The notes: generated from the letters alone by a model not told the origin. 64,000 nucleotides of DNA from Liolophura sinensis (GCF_032854445.1 NC_088304.1:32296810-32360809); one strand, 5' to 3'. Counted from the stretch's first letter, positions 25,487 through 36,689 are shown. Translations and numbers: made by a program.

Positions 25487-26529
25487 ATGACTGTGGTTAC
25501 CCAAGCACTAATCGATCAAGGTGACTCAAGTTATGACTCCATCGCAGACAACCGTCAATCATTGTTCTCTTCTCATAAAGCGACTACAAGACGTTTTCAG
25601 CTCTGAGACCCTCACCTGTCCGTCTCCCTGGGCCGGCTAATTCTTATTCCCCATTAAGACATGTAAGACACTGCTCAGTAGCCCCATTTCCAAGTGATAC
25701 TTGTACGATTGGTTCTGGGTTCTCTTAAAAGGTTCGGACATTGGCTATTCAAAGCAGTCCGGCTGGACATGTTTGGTTGAATGGCCTGGAGATGTTTGTA
25801 CTATTAAGTCTGTAGGTAGACTGCCCCATGATTCTCTTGCTTAAGTGCTGGCCTGATGCCCTGCTATTGACACTCCTGCCACGGATTATTGACTCCGTCT
25901 TACATGTACATAACTTGGATGCTGTTGCTGCACAGCAATCGTAGTAGGGAGGAAGTTGGGAGGGGTGAGGGTGCTTAATGCTGCGAATGCTGCGACTACC
26001 ACTCCAGACGCATATCTGTAACGGCTGCAGTGCTGCAGTGCAGCTGATAAGGCTGTCGGGCAGCTCCTAAGACCCAAAGATCTCTATAAAAACCATTAAG
26101 TTGTCGATAAAGTCATTGGTTGCCTCTCTACTGCAATCCCACCCGGAGGTATCAGCTATTAAGGACTGCATCACACTGAGACTAGTACCAGTGTATTGAC
26201 CCCCTTAGATCTGAAGATTTCCCACCGCTCCAGTCTGTCTCAAGATTGCCCATTCTCCGGCCCAAATCCCTCTGCTTAGTAATGGAATATTAAGACTGGT
26301 GTATTTTTATTCTTCCTTAAGCAGAATAGTAGAAGGAAGGAACAGGGGTAAATTTACTCAGTGTTATGAGTATAATTATTTCAGTCCTATGTTGATGATT
26401 ATTGAGTGTAAGATGTGGCAAAATCATAATTTGTGATTTGTTTACCTGAGTAAATTTTCAGTGTGCCATTTTTTTGGGGGGGGGGGGGAACTCGCCCCAT
26501 TATGTTTATTTATTTATTTCATTGTATTT

Positions 26530-26690
26530 GGAAATTTTCACTTACCTGAAGGCGGTCAGATTTGCAGGTGAAGGAAACCTTTGCCCTTCACCAGTTGCTT
26601 GTCAAAACTCATGGCTTAAAGCCATGCCCAAATCAGCAGCTGCTGGATTTGAACTTGCAATCAAATTGAACATTTACTCTTCTATCAAGT
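26530..26690 (-). mobile_element. tRNA-derived SINE remnant, inverted
   Basis: On the minus strand the segment TTGCAAGTTCAAATCCAGC is a good Pol III B box. The plus-strand GGTGAAGGAAACCTTTGCCC, ending CACTTACC-like sequence, resembles the SINE body in reverse. It is more diverged than family 1. Confidence 0.55.
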
Positions 26691-27189
26691 CACAACATTA
26701 TTGCTGCAATAATGTTTGAAGTGCAATCAACCAGAATCATCCATTGTTCCGTCTTCAAGAGCTTATAAAGGCAGCCACATTACCATAACATAAATAGACT
26801 AAGGCCTTTTCCAGTCCATTTGAAAGTATTAAAATTTTTCATTCATACAGAGTTTCAGAGTAATCTCACTTTAAATCCCGTTAGGATGTGCCTATCTCAT
26901 TGATGCCAAGAACAGTTGTAGACTAGGGGGAAAGTAGGGCATGTCCACAAAGGTTTGTAATCAACAAAATCAATAAACGTGTAGGCATCTATAGTACAAG
27001 ATAAACAACAGATCACAAGGAGTATCACAGATAAATTGCACAGGAATCATCTCGACAGATCATTGAGATTTATAACTGGAATCTTGGCCAAGTATTTTGT
27101 TTTATCTGTAAAGCAGTGATTCATGATAGGCAGTGTTTTACATATATATATTGATTGAAGTCCTAAATAAACGTCAGTTTTATACAGTA

Positions 27190-27725
27190 CAGTTTCTGGT
27201 TTTGTCCCGTTATACCGGTCTGTTTATACTAGTTAGCAAGCCACTGACTCACCACTAGCACACTTGAGTTTCTGGTTGTGTCCTGTTGTACTGGTCTGTT
27301 TATATTAGTTAGCAACCACTGGCTCACCACCAGCACACTTCAGTTTCAGGTTTTGTCCTGTTATACTGGTCTGTTTATACTAGTTAGCAAGCCACTGGCT
27401 CACCACTAGCACACTTTCGTTTCTGGTTTTGTTCGGTTGTAGTGGTCTGTTTATACTAGTTAACAAGCCACTGGCTCACCACTAGCACACTTCAGTTTCT
27501 GGTTTTGCCGTGTTATACTGGTGTGTTTATACTAGTTAGAAAGCCACTGGCTCACCACTAGCACACTTCAGTTATTGGTTTTGTGTCGTTATATTGGTTT
27601 GTTTATACTAGTCAGCAAGCCACTGGCTCACCACTAGCACACTTCAGTTTCTGGTTTTGCCCTGTTATACTGGTGTGTTTATACTAATTAGCAAGCCACT
27701 GGCTCACCACTAGCACACTTCAGTC
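27190..27725. repeat. 76-bp tandem repeat, about 7 copies
   Basis: Each copy runs TTCAGTTTCTGGTTTTGTCC, then TGTTATACTGGTCTGTTTAT, then ACTAGTTAGCAAGCCACTGG, then CTCACCACTAGCACAC. Confidence 0.93.
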
Positions 27726-28119
27726 ACAGCTGTTGCAGTTGTCCATACCTGCATGTACATGCACATACAATAGTGTTTGCATGTATGGCTCTTACATGTA
27801 ACTTAGAAGTGAAGTACATTGTATGATAGTGGTTAGTGTAAACCAAATGTGTAAAATTTATCAGGTTCACAATAAAAACCCACCAAAATATGCAATGCAT
27901 GCACATTTCAGAGATCAAGAAGAATATCATCCTCACTAACCACAACACTGTCATTTTCCCATAGTGTAGCTTGGGAGTTGTCATGGCTAAAGATGTAAAT
28001 GTAAAGAATTTTAAACTTTTAGACAGACCTCTAGCAATGGATTTAGTGGAAAATTTAGGAAACACATTTACAGTTCAGTGTCATTAAATCATTTGTTGTT
28101 AAGGTGCCTGTTATGATTG

Positions 28120-28560
28120 AGGGTTGTGGCTGAGTGATTAAAGGAGATTGTCTTTAATGGTCAGGACACACAAGGCCCAGGTTCAACCCTGGACTTGGAT
28201 GGAGAAGTTGTGCATTCCTCCACTTTTACTGTTTTAAATGTGAGGCCTTGATGACGCTCAGTTTTATTGAAGACCACTTGACTTGTCTTCCATCAGTATT
28301 GTGCACATATCTGTATGTCACATGTGGAAATGTGTGTTCGAAAGTTGGTGGTTTGCACCAGGCTCTCCAGTTTCATCCTCCCATAAAATAGACCCAGATC
28401 CTGTAATCAGTGAACATTTCTTGTATGTCACATGTGGAAATGTGTGTTTGAAAGTTGGTGGTTTACACCAGGCTCTCCAGTTTTGTCCTCCCATAAAATA
28501 GACCCAGATCCTGTAATCAGTGAAAATTTCTTGCATATCAAACAAATAAATCAGTAAATG
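28120..28560 (+). mobile_element. tRNA-derived SINE (family 3) with internal 110-bp duplication
   Basis: The head is tRNA-like (GGTTGTGGCTGAGTGATTAA, then CCCAGGTTCAACCCTGG as the B box) and the tail is AAACAAATAAATCAGTAAAT. A segment starting TGTATGTCACATGTGGAAAT is duplicated in tandem within the element (28314-28533). Related fragments occur at 1940, 18180, 31620, 37270 and 50190. Confidence 0.7.
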
Positions 28561-29949
28561 TGGTTTTCATGTGTGTCCACAGGCATTGGCAGCATCAAAA
28601 TGAAGTGAGCTTTCTACATGTACACCTGCAACAAAGTTAAAACAAATCAGATTGATTGAAAGTGGTATAGGCTGTCTACAGAGAGTGCACTGGCAACTCT
28701 GATCCAAGCAGAGTTGACTAATGTACTCTTGGAAATGTAATAGTCCTACATGTAATGAACATAAGCAGTTTGCTCACATCCTGCAGAAGAGAAAAGAAAT
28801 CTTCCTCATTTCTGCTTGAGGGCTTGGTTCTTCAAAAAGCTATTTAGATAGCCAGTTTTCCTATGAAGCTGCCATCCTCACATGAGGCTTACGTGTACAT
28901 GTACATATTACTTGTTTATACTGGTACACTGAAATAATGTAGGATAGCAGGGGAGAATTTAATGTATGTGTCATATGTGTCATTCATACACAGTCACTTT
29001 ATCAGTTTATAGTACAACATGTCAAGGGATGAGCTAAGTAAATTTGGTTTGGGGAATGAAATATGAAGTCTGGTATAGGGGGTTAAATTTACATCTAGTG
29101 AGTCCAATCAGCATACCGCTGGTGTGACCCCTTGACTTCTTCTACATTAACTCTCCGCCCCTCCCCCCACCCCCACCTTGATTGCCCATCCGCTGCTCCC
29201 CATATCTCTCTCATCCTTTGGTTTTGCATGTACATTTTCTTCTATGCTGTCTTAATTAAAGCTACCAGTCCCTCCGCCCCTCACTGTGTATTTTAACATT
29301 ACATGAAGGTAGGGGATTGATTTGCAACCTGGGAACAGATTGAATTACCAGTAGATTGTTTGCCGATATCCTCCAAACAACCTCCTGCTAACAACTACCA
29401 TATCCGCCCCGCACTTTCTCATGTCCATGAATATTCATAAGGGGAGGCTACAGAGGGTGTGGACTGTAATTGGACCGGTACACTGTTTCCAAGTGTACTT
29501 GATGGCATGCAATCGTCTGGACTGTTTTCTTAATAATGACGTCAATATCTCTGGGCTAGTTATGCATTATGGGATATGAAGTGGGGTAAAAGTTTGATGA
29601 GACATGGAGAATACTTCATGCAGGCAGGGCATCATTGTTTAGGTGAACTGCAATGCTTTTCCGGTTTCACGAAATAAAACGTGTACAAAATAAATAGAAG
29701 ATTCCAACACATCTGGCAGATGAGTATTAGGCCTACACAGAGAATAGAGACGTCGACTGCATATATCAAACTCTCTTCTTCGTTTTACTTCCACATCTCC
29801 ACACTCTCGACTGAAATCTTTGCTCGAAGATTTGCTTTAGGAATGTCTGAAACTCACCCAACAACAAGCGAGCATGGAAATGCGGTATTCTCATTGGTTC
29901 TCGACATGTGGACCCTGTAGTTCTGTAAAGTCAACTCTTCCGTGGAGCA

Positions 29950-30060
29950 GTCGATGCAGGCTCTCCCCAGTTGCCTCCCGCCATAATGCTGGCCACCATA
30001 ATCTAATATTAAAGTGAAATAATTCTAGCACCAATCAAATATATGTACATGAAATAAATG
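29950..30060 (+). mobile_element. SINE family 1, degraded 3' fragment
   Basis: TTGCCTCCCGCCATAATGCT, then AAAGTGAAATAATTCTAG, CACCAATCAAATA and an AAATAAATG tail. Confidence 0.75.
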
Positions 30061-30505
30061 TAAACTTAATGCAGTTAAAACCCAAATGGTGGGGACACTG
30101 CAAGTTTCACTTAGTGCATACGTCCTAGGCCTAGTTTCACAAAGATGTGGTACATGTATGATAATCACACGTGTAGGACAATGGTACGGTAACAGTGACA
30201 TACAAAATATCACAGGACAAATGTACAATAAAAAAAAGTTGTACGCTACTTTGTGAAAGTGGGCCCGGTTTTGTTAAATTTGCCAGATATGAAGGTGCTG
30301 GACTGCTGTACAGGAAAGTGTCTTTGACACAACTGACTTGTACGTTACGTGTACATTTATGTAAATCATTGGTTTGATTGAATGTACATGTAACTGATTA
30401 TCGCTGAAATATTGAACACTACCACAATTATGGCTGTTAGTGTAATATTGTAAATAACTTTATATTGTTACTTTCATATTTTTGTTTTTCTCCGTTTTTT
30501 TTCAG

Positions 30506-30580
30506 AAATGAAAGAGGAGCTGGAAGAATTAATGTCGGACATTAAGAAAACAGCCAATAAAGTTCGAGGGAAGTTAAAGG
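30506..30580 (+). CDS. STX1A: Syntaxin-1 exon: helix Hb
   Basis: 75 nt entering in phase 1. It completes a lysine codon and encodes [20 protein letters not shown] and GKLK, ending with the first base of a valine codon. This is helix Hb of the Habc domain and is nearly identical to vertebrate and insect syntaxin-1. The acceptor TTTTTTTTCAG and the donor AAGG/GTAAGA are strong. Visible-protein residues are 63-88. Confidence 0.97.
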
Positions 30581-30639
30581 GTAAGACCAGCTGTCGAAAC
30601 TATTTTCCCAAGGGAGATAACCTGGTGAGCAGACACATA

Positions 30640-30925
30640 TGATGTCGGCTGCAGAACACACGTGACCAATGCTGACCAGTGAAAAGTGGAGTATTGTGTC
30701 TGATGCGGGATAAATGTATGCACATGGTGTTTGACCCGGGTCAGATCATACCAGTGTATGGGTGTTAGTCTAATGTGACTTGGTGAGGTGTCATATTTGG
30801 CGTCATGAACATGATACTTCAGTGGCGGCAGCAGTTTGGCGGCATATGACACCATATCGTCATATGACTGAAAAATTAAGAGCGACGCAAAACTCCAAAC
30901 ATACTTCCATACATACATACATGTA
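30640..30925 (+). mobile_element. SINE family 2, diverged
   Basis: Shares GAACATGATACTTCAGTGGC and CATATGACTGAAAAATTAAG with the copy at 12370, and ends in a CATACATACATAC tail. Confidence 0.65.
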
Positions 30926-31459
30926 CATGCAGTTTGTAGTGGTAAGGTTATGACTTCCACAATATGTGCATGTTAATTTGGGACGTATTGTCTTTTTATT
31001 CAGTACATTTTCCAAATGAAACCACAAATTGTACCAGTGAGCAGATCATAGATCACCAGAAACTGAGATCTTTATTTTAGGTTTCTGCATAGACGATATG
31101 TGTATGTAGTTTGTGCATATGAAACAAGGTATTTTTAGGTTAAACCCCAGTCTAGGTCAAGGAACTTTTTCGACATTCCCCTGCTTGTGAGCTGGGTGTC
31201 AGTAAGTGTTTAATGGTGGTTGTGATGGTGATGCTCAGGTTGTCTTGCATGAAGTTTAGTAGAGCTCACAGCCTTTCACCATATGGTATACACATTGAGC
31301 TGTCTGCAGGAGAACCTCTGTAGGATCAATTAATGTTTAAACGCCAGTGGTTTATTCCCTCCATTCCTGTTTCCTCCACCCGTGACACTCATACTGTATG
31401 AGGGGCAGGATCTGTGTTGGGGAATGGTGTATGTGACTTCTAAACACAAGACAGTACGT

Positions 31460-31605
31460 GAGAAGGTCTGCCAGCAATCTGTATGGTTGTGGGTTTCTTG
31501 CAGGCTCTGCCCGGTTTCCTCTGACTATAATGCTACCCACTGTCCTATGAGTGAAATATTCTTGAGTACGGCGTAAAAGACCAATCCAGTAAATAAAATA
31601 ATTAA
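31460..31605 (+). mobile_element. SINE family 1, 3' two thirds
   Basis: GAGAAGGTCTGCCAGCAATC, GGCTCTGCCCGGTTTCCTC, GAGTGAAATATTCTTGAGTA and an AAATAAAATAATTAAAC tail. Confidence 0.85.
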
Positions 31606-32003
31606 ACACAAGACACTGGTGGTGCGAGTTCAATCGTAGTTTCGGACACAGAATTTGTACATTCCCTCTCCATCACTCTTCATGAAGGTATTAGTGACTA
31701 TTATGACAGGGTCATTTGTGCAATCTTACTTTCATAGAAGGCAAATGTCCTTGGTATTGGTATACCAGTATGGTATACAAGATCATTATTAACTTGCCAA
31801 AGACCGGGGGTTCACTTCAAGAATTCTGATTTACTCCACCCACAATGCTGACCAATTTAATGAGTGAAAACATCTTGAATATGGCATTTATCAATCAGTC
31901 TATCAGTCTTAAGTACACATGTGCTTCGTCAACCAACAATTGATAAATCTTTTGTGTACATTTATATGTTTTGTGTACATTTATATGTTTTGTGTTTTTA
32001 CAG

Positions 32004-32077
32004 TTATTGAACAAAATATAGAGCAGGAGGAGCATTCAAACAAGTCATCAGCAGACCTGAGGATACGGAAAACTCAG
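32004..32077 (+). CDS. STX1A: Syntaxin-1 exon: start of helix Hc
   Basis: 74 nt in phase 1. It completes valine and encodes IEQNIEQEEHSNKSSADLRI then RKTQ, ending exactly on a codon. The sequence is a syntaxin-1 hallmark (visible residues 88-112). Acceptor TTTTTACAG, donor CAG/GTTTGT. This donor is the weakest in the gene (GTTTGT instead of GTAAGT), which fits its being the upstream donor of an alternatively spliced choice. Confidence 0.97.
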
Positions 32078-33249
32078 GTTTGTCTCCGTTTAGTTCTGTG
32101 TAGAAACAAAACTACAGACTTGGTCCATGATGCTGATACCCTAAATGACCTCAAATTTCATCCACAAAAGTGCATTTTTAGAGGCAAATAAATGTCACGA
32201 AATATTATTGTTTGCGCTGAAATTTTCCAGTTGAATATCATCCAATGTTCCAAGCAAAAATCAAAATACCTTTCTAAAAGCAGTAGGGCTCTCAGAATCA
32301 GGGGAAAGCCTGCAAGACAGTCAATTTTACGGTCATTTAGGGTAGATTTTGTCAAATCACAATTCTGGCCAGGCATAAGCATGTTCAGATGTGTAGCTTC
32401 AAAAGATAGCTGGTTGATTGGATAACATGTACTAAGCTCAGGCCATCATCAAAAGTATATTTGTTGATAAATCCATTTGGCTGTATTCTGATTTTAATAG
32501 AACTTTCTTTTGTCTCCATGTTAATTTCTTAAAAGTCTGTGTCGTCTTCATTTAATAGCTAGAATAAAAAAAACAGAATTCCTAACTGACCAACCCTAGT
32601 GCTTTTGTCTTGGTCGGGTTATACTTGACAAAGAATTTTTGAAGGATGGCAACAAATAGCTGCATGTACTGGTACTTGAATGCAGAAAATCAGAATTGTG
32701 TCCTTGGGAATTATTTATTTTGTGTATTGACATTGTTAAGGCAACTTCTTCATACGTGTTTTTGTGCAAAAGCTTCATCTTGTTTACATGATACAGCTGT
32801 ACTTGTATTATAGGTGGAGAAACATTTGGTGTCATTTTACAAAAGTCCAATTACAGCTAAACCATAAATTACAGCTTCTGTGGAAACCCATAAAGCCCAA
32901 TTTATAGCTTCCTCCTGAAATCTGGCTTAACGAAAGAAGGCCCAACTACAGCTTAATTACGAATTATTGCCTACATGTATGTGTACATTTGCAGTGACAG
33001 GAAGGTCCCAGTTATGGCCATGTCACAAATTACAGTTTATTTGATTTATTTCGTTAACAACTTTAACACTAGAAGTCAGTTTGCGCTTTATGTGAGATAT
33101 TGATTATTCTTTCAGCAGTGTAAGAGCTTTGTGCAGCTGGAATTACACCTTTTTGCTCCTTCATGTTTATCTTAGGTAGAAATACAGATTGAACACTTTT
33201 GATATGTAATGATGAAAGCAGAACCCCTTGTACTGTAGGCTGTCTGTTT

Positions 33250-33970
33250 CACGGGCTTCAGGATTGTACACTGTAATTCTTCAACCGTTTTGTATGTTTG
33301 CTTTTTGTGAAGCCCTGAAACTGGCCAATCCAGTCAATGTATTTTTGTCTCCAAAACCAAATCGGAATGTACATAAATTGCTCTGAGAGTTGCTCTTTAA
33401 TATGTGAAAAGTTTGAGGAATTAGAGCGCATGTACTGTATTTCATCAAAAATTTGGCCTAAAAATTACATTTTTAGAGTTGAATAAAGTTGTTTGAACTA
33501 AATTTGTTCTAGTAGTATATCATATAGCTTCTAAACAAACCTCAAAACACCTTTCAAAAATAATAATACTCTCAGAATCAGGCAAAAGAGTCATGAATGA
33601 AATTTTAGGGCAAAATGAGTCATGGATGAAATTTTAGGTCAAAATGAGTCGTGGATGAAATTTTAAGTCAAGTACAGGAAATACACTACGATAGTGTAAT
33701 TTTAAATGCAGTGTTGATATCTACACATGCAGTTAGTAAAGTTCTGCTTTTTATTATTGCGTATCCTAATTACTCAACTTTTTCTCATATTTTCTTTCAG
33801 TACAATTTATGCACATTTTCTTTTGATTTTGGAGACAAAACAACATTGTTTGGATTGACCAGTTTCAGAGCTTCACAAAAAGTATAATTTTATCAGTCAA
33901 CACAGAATAATGCCTTCAAAATATGCTTGAATAAACACCTTGCAAACATGCAAAAAGGTTGAAGAATCAC
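33250..33970. repeat. Inverted-repeat element, arms of about 100 bp
   Basis: The left arm (about 33255-33365) is the reverse complement of much of the right arm (about 33826-33970). For example CTTTTTGTGAAGCCCTGAAA on the left matches TTTCAGAGCTTCACAAAAAG on the right. The core contains GGATGAAATTTTAGG repeats. Right-arm-like sequence also occurs alone at 41675-41930, so it is a dispersed family. Possibly a foldback or MITE-type transposon. Confidence 0.55.
33592..33668. repeat. 28-bp tandem triplication
   Basis: Three copies of GAAATTTTAGGTCAAAATGA followed by GTCRTGGAT. Confidence 0.85.
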
Positions 33971-34125
33971 ATTGTATAGATATTCTACATACATATTTCT
34001 TTTCTTTTTTTGTTGTCTTTTTTAGTAGAAATTTCTCAGGTCTTTGGTCTTTTTGGGTCTGGTTTATTGTATTTGACATAACCATCACATTTGTTGATCA
34101 TAATATCTTGTACCAAAAACGAGTT

Positions 34126-34335
34126 ATCTCCCCTTTATAGACAGTCTGTTGCATGCCATCTGGAGACAAAATAACGTGTATGGTGGTTGCACTTTGTTGT
34201 ATTTTACAAAATACAATGAAGTATGCTCTGTATATTTTTTCTGTTGAATATTATGGTGACGCTGAAATGAAATTTTGTGATTTGTTTCCAAAAGTACAAA
34301 AATTCTGTTAGCACTAAGGGGAGATAAAGAACCTG
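34126..34335. mobile_element. Possible MITE with AAGGGGAGATAA ends
   Basis: The left end is GTTATCTCCCCTTTATAG and the right end is CTAAGGGGAGATAAAG, an inverted pair about 200 bp apart. The same motif stands alone at 30608 and 35173. Confidence 0.4.
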
Positions 34336-34624
34336 TCTTTAATATTTAACCAGAATTTTTACCGCGTAGCATGTGACTTCAGTGGAAGTCGTGCTTGAGC
34401 TACAGGATTTTGTGAATAAGGCAACAGTTTGCAGAAAGGTCTGCCCCTTCACCAGGTGATTTCTCATTTTGACACAAGTGTACTAAACTGTTATGATGGT
34501 ATATATATTGAAATAAGAATGTTACCTCTTTTCTCCGTGTGTATCTACAAAGTACCTGGTGAATTGAAGGAGGAGGATATTGGCTGATAGCCATTCAAAT
34601 GAAGAACAAGAAAAAGGTTCATTC

Positions 34625-34735
34625 CCCTGGGCTCTACCAGACTTTCTCCAGTTGTATAGTTGCTGACGTCGTCGTATAAGTGAAATATTTTGTAATACGT
34701 TGTAAAACATAATCGTAAAAATAAAAAAAAATAAA
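34625..34735 (+). mobile_element. SINE family 1, degraded 3' fragment
   Basis: GGGCTCTACCAGACTTTCTC, CGTCGTATAAGTGAAATATT, GTAAAACATAATCG and an AAATAAAAA tail. Confidence 0.7.
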
Positions 34736-35570
34736 AAGGTCCATACAGATGAAGTGTGATAACTCTTCCAGCAAATGTGTATCTCTGCTTGACAAAATCC
34801 TGCGTCACAAGAAAGCAGAAGGCTGCTTTATACTATCCTGCACACTGTTCATATACATGGGTGTGAAGTTGACCAATGCCTTTTTCATTTTCAGAATCCA
34901 ACATTTTAGTGTTAGATTTGTTTAAGTGTAGCATTGTATGTATTTATTTCAGTTGTACTAAATTTTCTGCGTATGGGAAGGAGAGAAATATTTGACATTT
35001 TCTATATAGATTACACTGCATGTGTGTGAATAATGTATTAAAATATTCTTTTACATCTGTGTTCTACATGTATTTACATTGAGGATAGTGAGATGATATA
35101 GACATAAACTTCTGCCCCTTGAAATGCCACCAGTTACAGTTTCGCTAACTTCTCTTCATGCTTTTGTATGAAAAAGCCTCAAGGGGAGATAACTAAAACT
35201 GAAGACCGCATGCAGTCTTAAACAACACATAACTGCATTGTATTTAATCAGGAGATTTTTTTCAGTTTTTTGCCACAAGATGCTTATGCAGATATTTCAT
35301 TCAGAGTATTTCTTCTTTTTTTCTCTCTTTTTTTGTCTGAAATAAGCAGTTGAAAGCAGTTGTTTTTCTACTGAGTTTTTCATATCCTTAGCTGCTGTAT
35401 TAATCTCACAGTGTCCTTATCTTCCACAGAGAATTATGAGGAATTTTGAATTTAACCTGACCACAGTCTTCTACCTGAAATACTCTTAAATTTGAAGCAA
35501 ATTTCAGTTTTGTAGTAATTTTCATGATTTTTAATCTGGAATCACTTTTGATACTATACAGGTCTATCAA

Positions 35571-35948
35571 CAGTATAGACCTGTTGTAAGGGAGCCACAC
35601 AATGCAGGCCTGTTGTGAGGCAGTCACACAGTATGACCTAGTGTGAGACAGGCACACAGTATAGGCCTATTGTGAGACAGCCACACAGTATAGGCCTATT
35701 GTGAGGCAGTCACACAGTATGACCTTGTGTGAGACAGCCACACAGTATTGGCCTATTGTGAGGCAGTCACTCAGTATAGGCCTATTGTGAGGCAGTCACA
35801 CAGTATAGGCCAATTGTGAGGCAGTCACAGTATAGGCCTATTGTGAGGCAGCCACACAGTATAGGCCTATTGTGAGGCACCCACACAGTATAGGCCTATT
35901 GTGAGGCACCCACACAGTATAGGCCTGTTGTAAGGCAGCCACACAGTG
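35571..35948. repeat. 29-bp minisatellite, about 13 copies
   Basis: Unit CTATTGTGAGGCAGTCACAC followed by AGTATAGGC. It ends about 280 bp upstream of the first alternative exon. Confidence 0.93.
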
Positions 35949-36225
35949 TCTTAGGCTCTTGGTCAGTACAGAGTGGGGTACTTTGCAGTGACATCTTAGC
36001 TCAGGGCCATGTGGTCAAAGGTTTGCTATGTATGTCAGTAAACTTGATGGAAACCATTTTGCAAAAATTATAGTGAAAAAAAATTGTTATAGAAGATTGG
36101 TATTACAGAGAGAGATAGATTTTGGGACCTTTTGTACAGCATTTAGATGGACTTCAGCTGTGCACACGTGTGGTGTACATATAGTGTAGAGGTTTTCTGT
36201 GTTACCTGATAGCGTTTGTTTCTAG

Positions 36226-36334
36226 TACTCCACAGTCGCTCGTTTATTTGTCGAAGAGATGGCTAAGTACAATACTGCCTCAGTTGACTACAGAGACCGC
36301 TGCAAGCTTCGAATTCGTCGCCAGATGGAAATCA
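36226..36334 (+). CDS. STX1A: Syntaxin-1 alternative exon 5a: end of helix Hc and start of linker
   Basis: 109 nt, phase 0 in and phase 1 out. Encodes YSTVARLFVEEMAKYNTASV then DYRDRCKLRIRRQMEI, a diverged version of the canonical helix Hc end (20 of 36 residues identical to exon 5b). Acceptor TTTGTTTCTAG and donor ATCA/GTAAGA are both good, and there is no stop or indel, so it looks functional. Against 5b it has K to L after the first Arg, G to L before the conserved RI, and Met in place of Leu in the Leu-Glu pair that keeps syntaxin closed. This surface binds Munc18 and is acted on by Munc13 in known syntaxins. Whether this isoform is neuronal or tissue-specific cannot be seen from DNA. Confidence 0.9.
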
Positions 36335-36580
36335 GTAAGATTTAGTGGCAGCATTAGACTCCGCCAGCCAGTTCTAGACTTTTGGCCATTTTTTCCTTTC
36401 TTCTGTATCGTCTTACCTCTTTATTTCATTTGATTTCATTTTTCTTTGTTTTCTTTTTTTAGTTTATATTCGATGGTCATTATATTTTTTTTATGCTAAT
36501 AGATTGTCATGACTGTTTTTCAATGCAGATTTGTTTGACTCAGATTTTCTCTTCTTTTTTGTGTTTTTTTACAATCTCAG
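36335..36580 (+). other. 246-nt intron between the two alternative exons
   Basis: Contains long pyrimidine tracts (TTTGTTTTCTTTTTTTAG at about 36448, TATTTTTTTTATG, and TCTTCTTTTTTGTGTTTTTT before the 5b acceptor). Such tracts could bind PTB-type repressors. A decoy AG follows the first tract at about 36462. No relic of a third exon is visible. Confidence 0.8.
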
Positions 36581-36689
36581 CACGCCACATTATCACGTAA
36601 GTTTGTTGAAGTTATGAATGACTACAACGCTTGTCAGATCGACTACCGGGAACGCTGCAAGGGCCGTATCCAACGTCAGCTCGAAATCA
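36581..36689 (+). CDS. STX1A: Syntaxin-1 alternative exon 5b: canonical end of helix Hc
   Basis: 109 nt, same phases as 5a. Encodes [20 protein letters not shown] then [16 protein letters not shown], matching the usual syntaxin-1 sequence ([24 protein letters not shown]). The last residues carry the Leu-Glu pair (L165/E166 in rat syntaxin-1A) that stabilises the closed, Munc18-bound state. Acceptor TTTTTTTACAATCTCAG, donor ATCA/GTAAGG. If spliced directly after 5a, the frame reaches TAA at 36598-36600. This exon is therefore an alternative to 5a and not an addition. Confidence 0.96.

Larger units (their letters stand above)
21869..30505 (+). other. Syntaxin-1 intron, 8.6 kb
   Basis: Begins GTAAGT and ends TTTTTTTTCAG. 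It contains SINEs (22698, 24010, 26530, 28120 and 29950), a 29-bp array at 24411 and a 76-bp array at 27190. No coding exon was recognised. The block at 22533-22600 (AATGAATGAATGATTATGAC, then AACGCCACATCGGC) and a related one at 18105-18180 belong to another dispersed repeat family. Confidence 0.85.
30581..32003 (+). other. Syntaxin-1 intron, 1.4 kb
   Basis: GTAAGA to TTTTTACAG. It holds a family-2 SINE at 30640-30925 and a family-1 SINE fragment at 31460-31605. The acceptor is preceded by a duplicated TTTTGTGTACATTTATATG. Confidence 0.9.
32078..36225 (+). other. Syntaxin-1 intron before the alternative exons, 4.1 kb
   Basis: GTTTGT to GTTTGTTTCTAG. It contains copies of a dispersed AT-rich repeat (32130-32400 and an inverted-repeat arrangement at 33250-33970), a 28-bp triplication near 33595, a possible element flanked by AAGGGGAGATAA at 34126-34335, a SINE fragment and a 29-bp array. 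No further copy of the alternative exon was found. Confidence 0.85.

Noticed and set aside
25013-25606. 197-residue plus-strand ORF
   Set aside because: Nearly all of it translates the 29-bp minisatellite inside a syntaxin intron.
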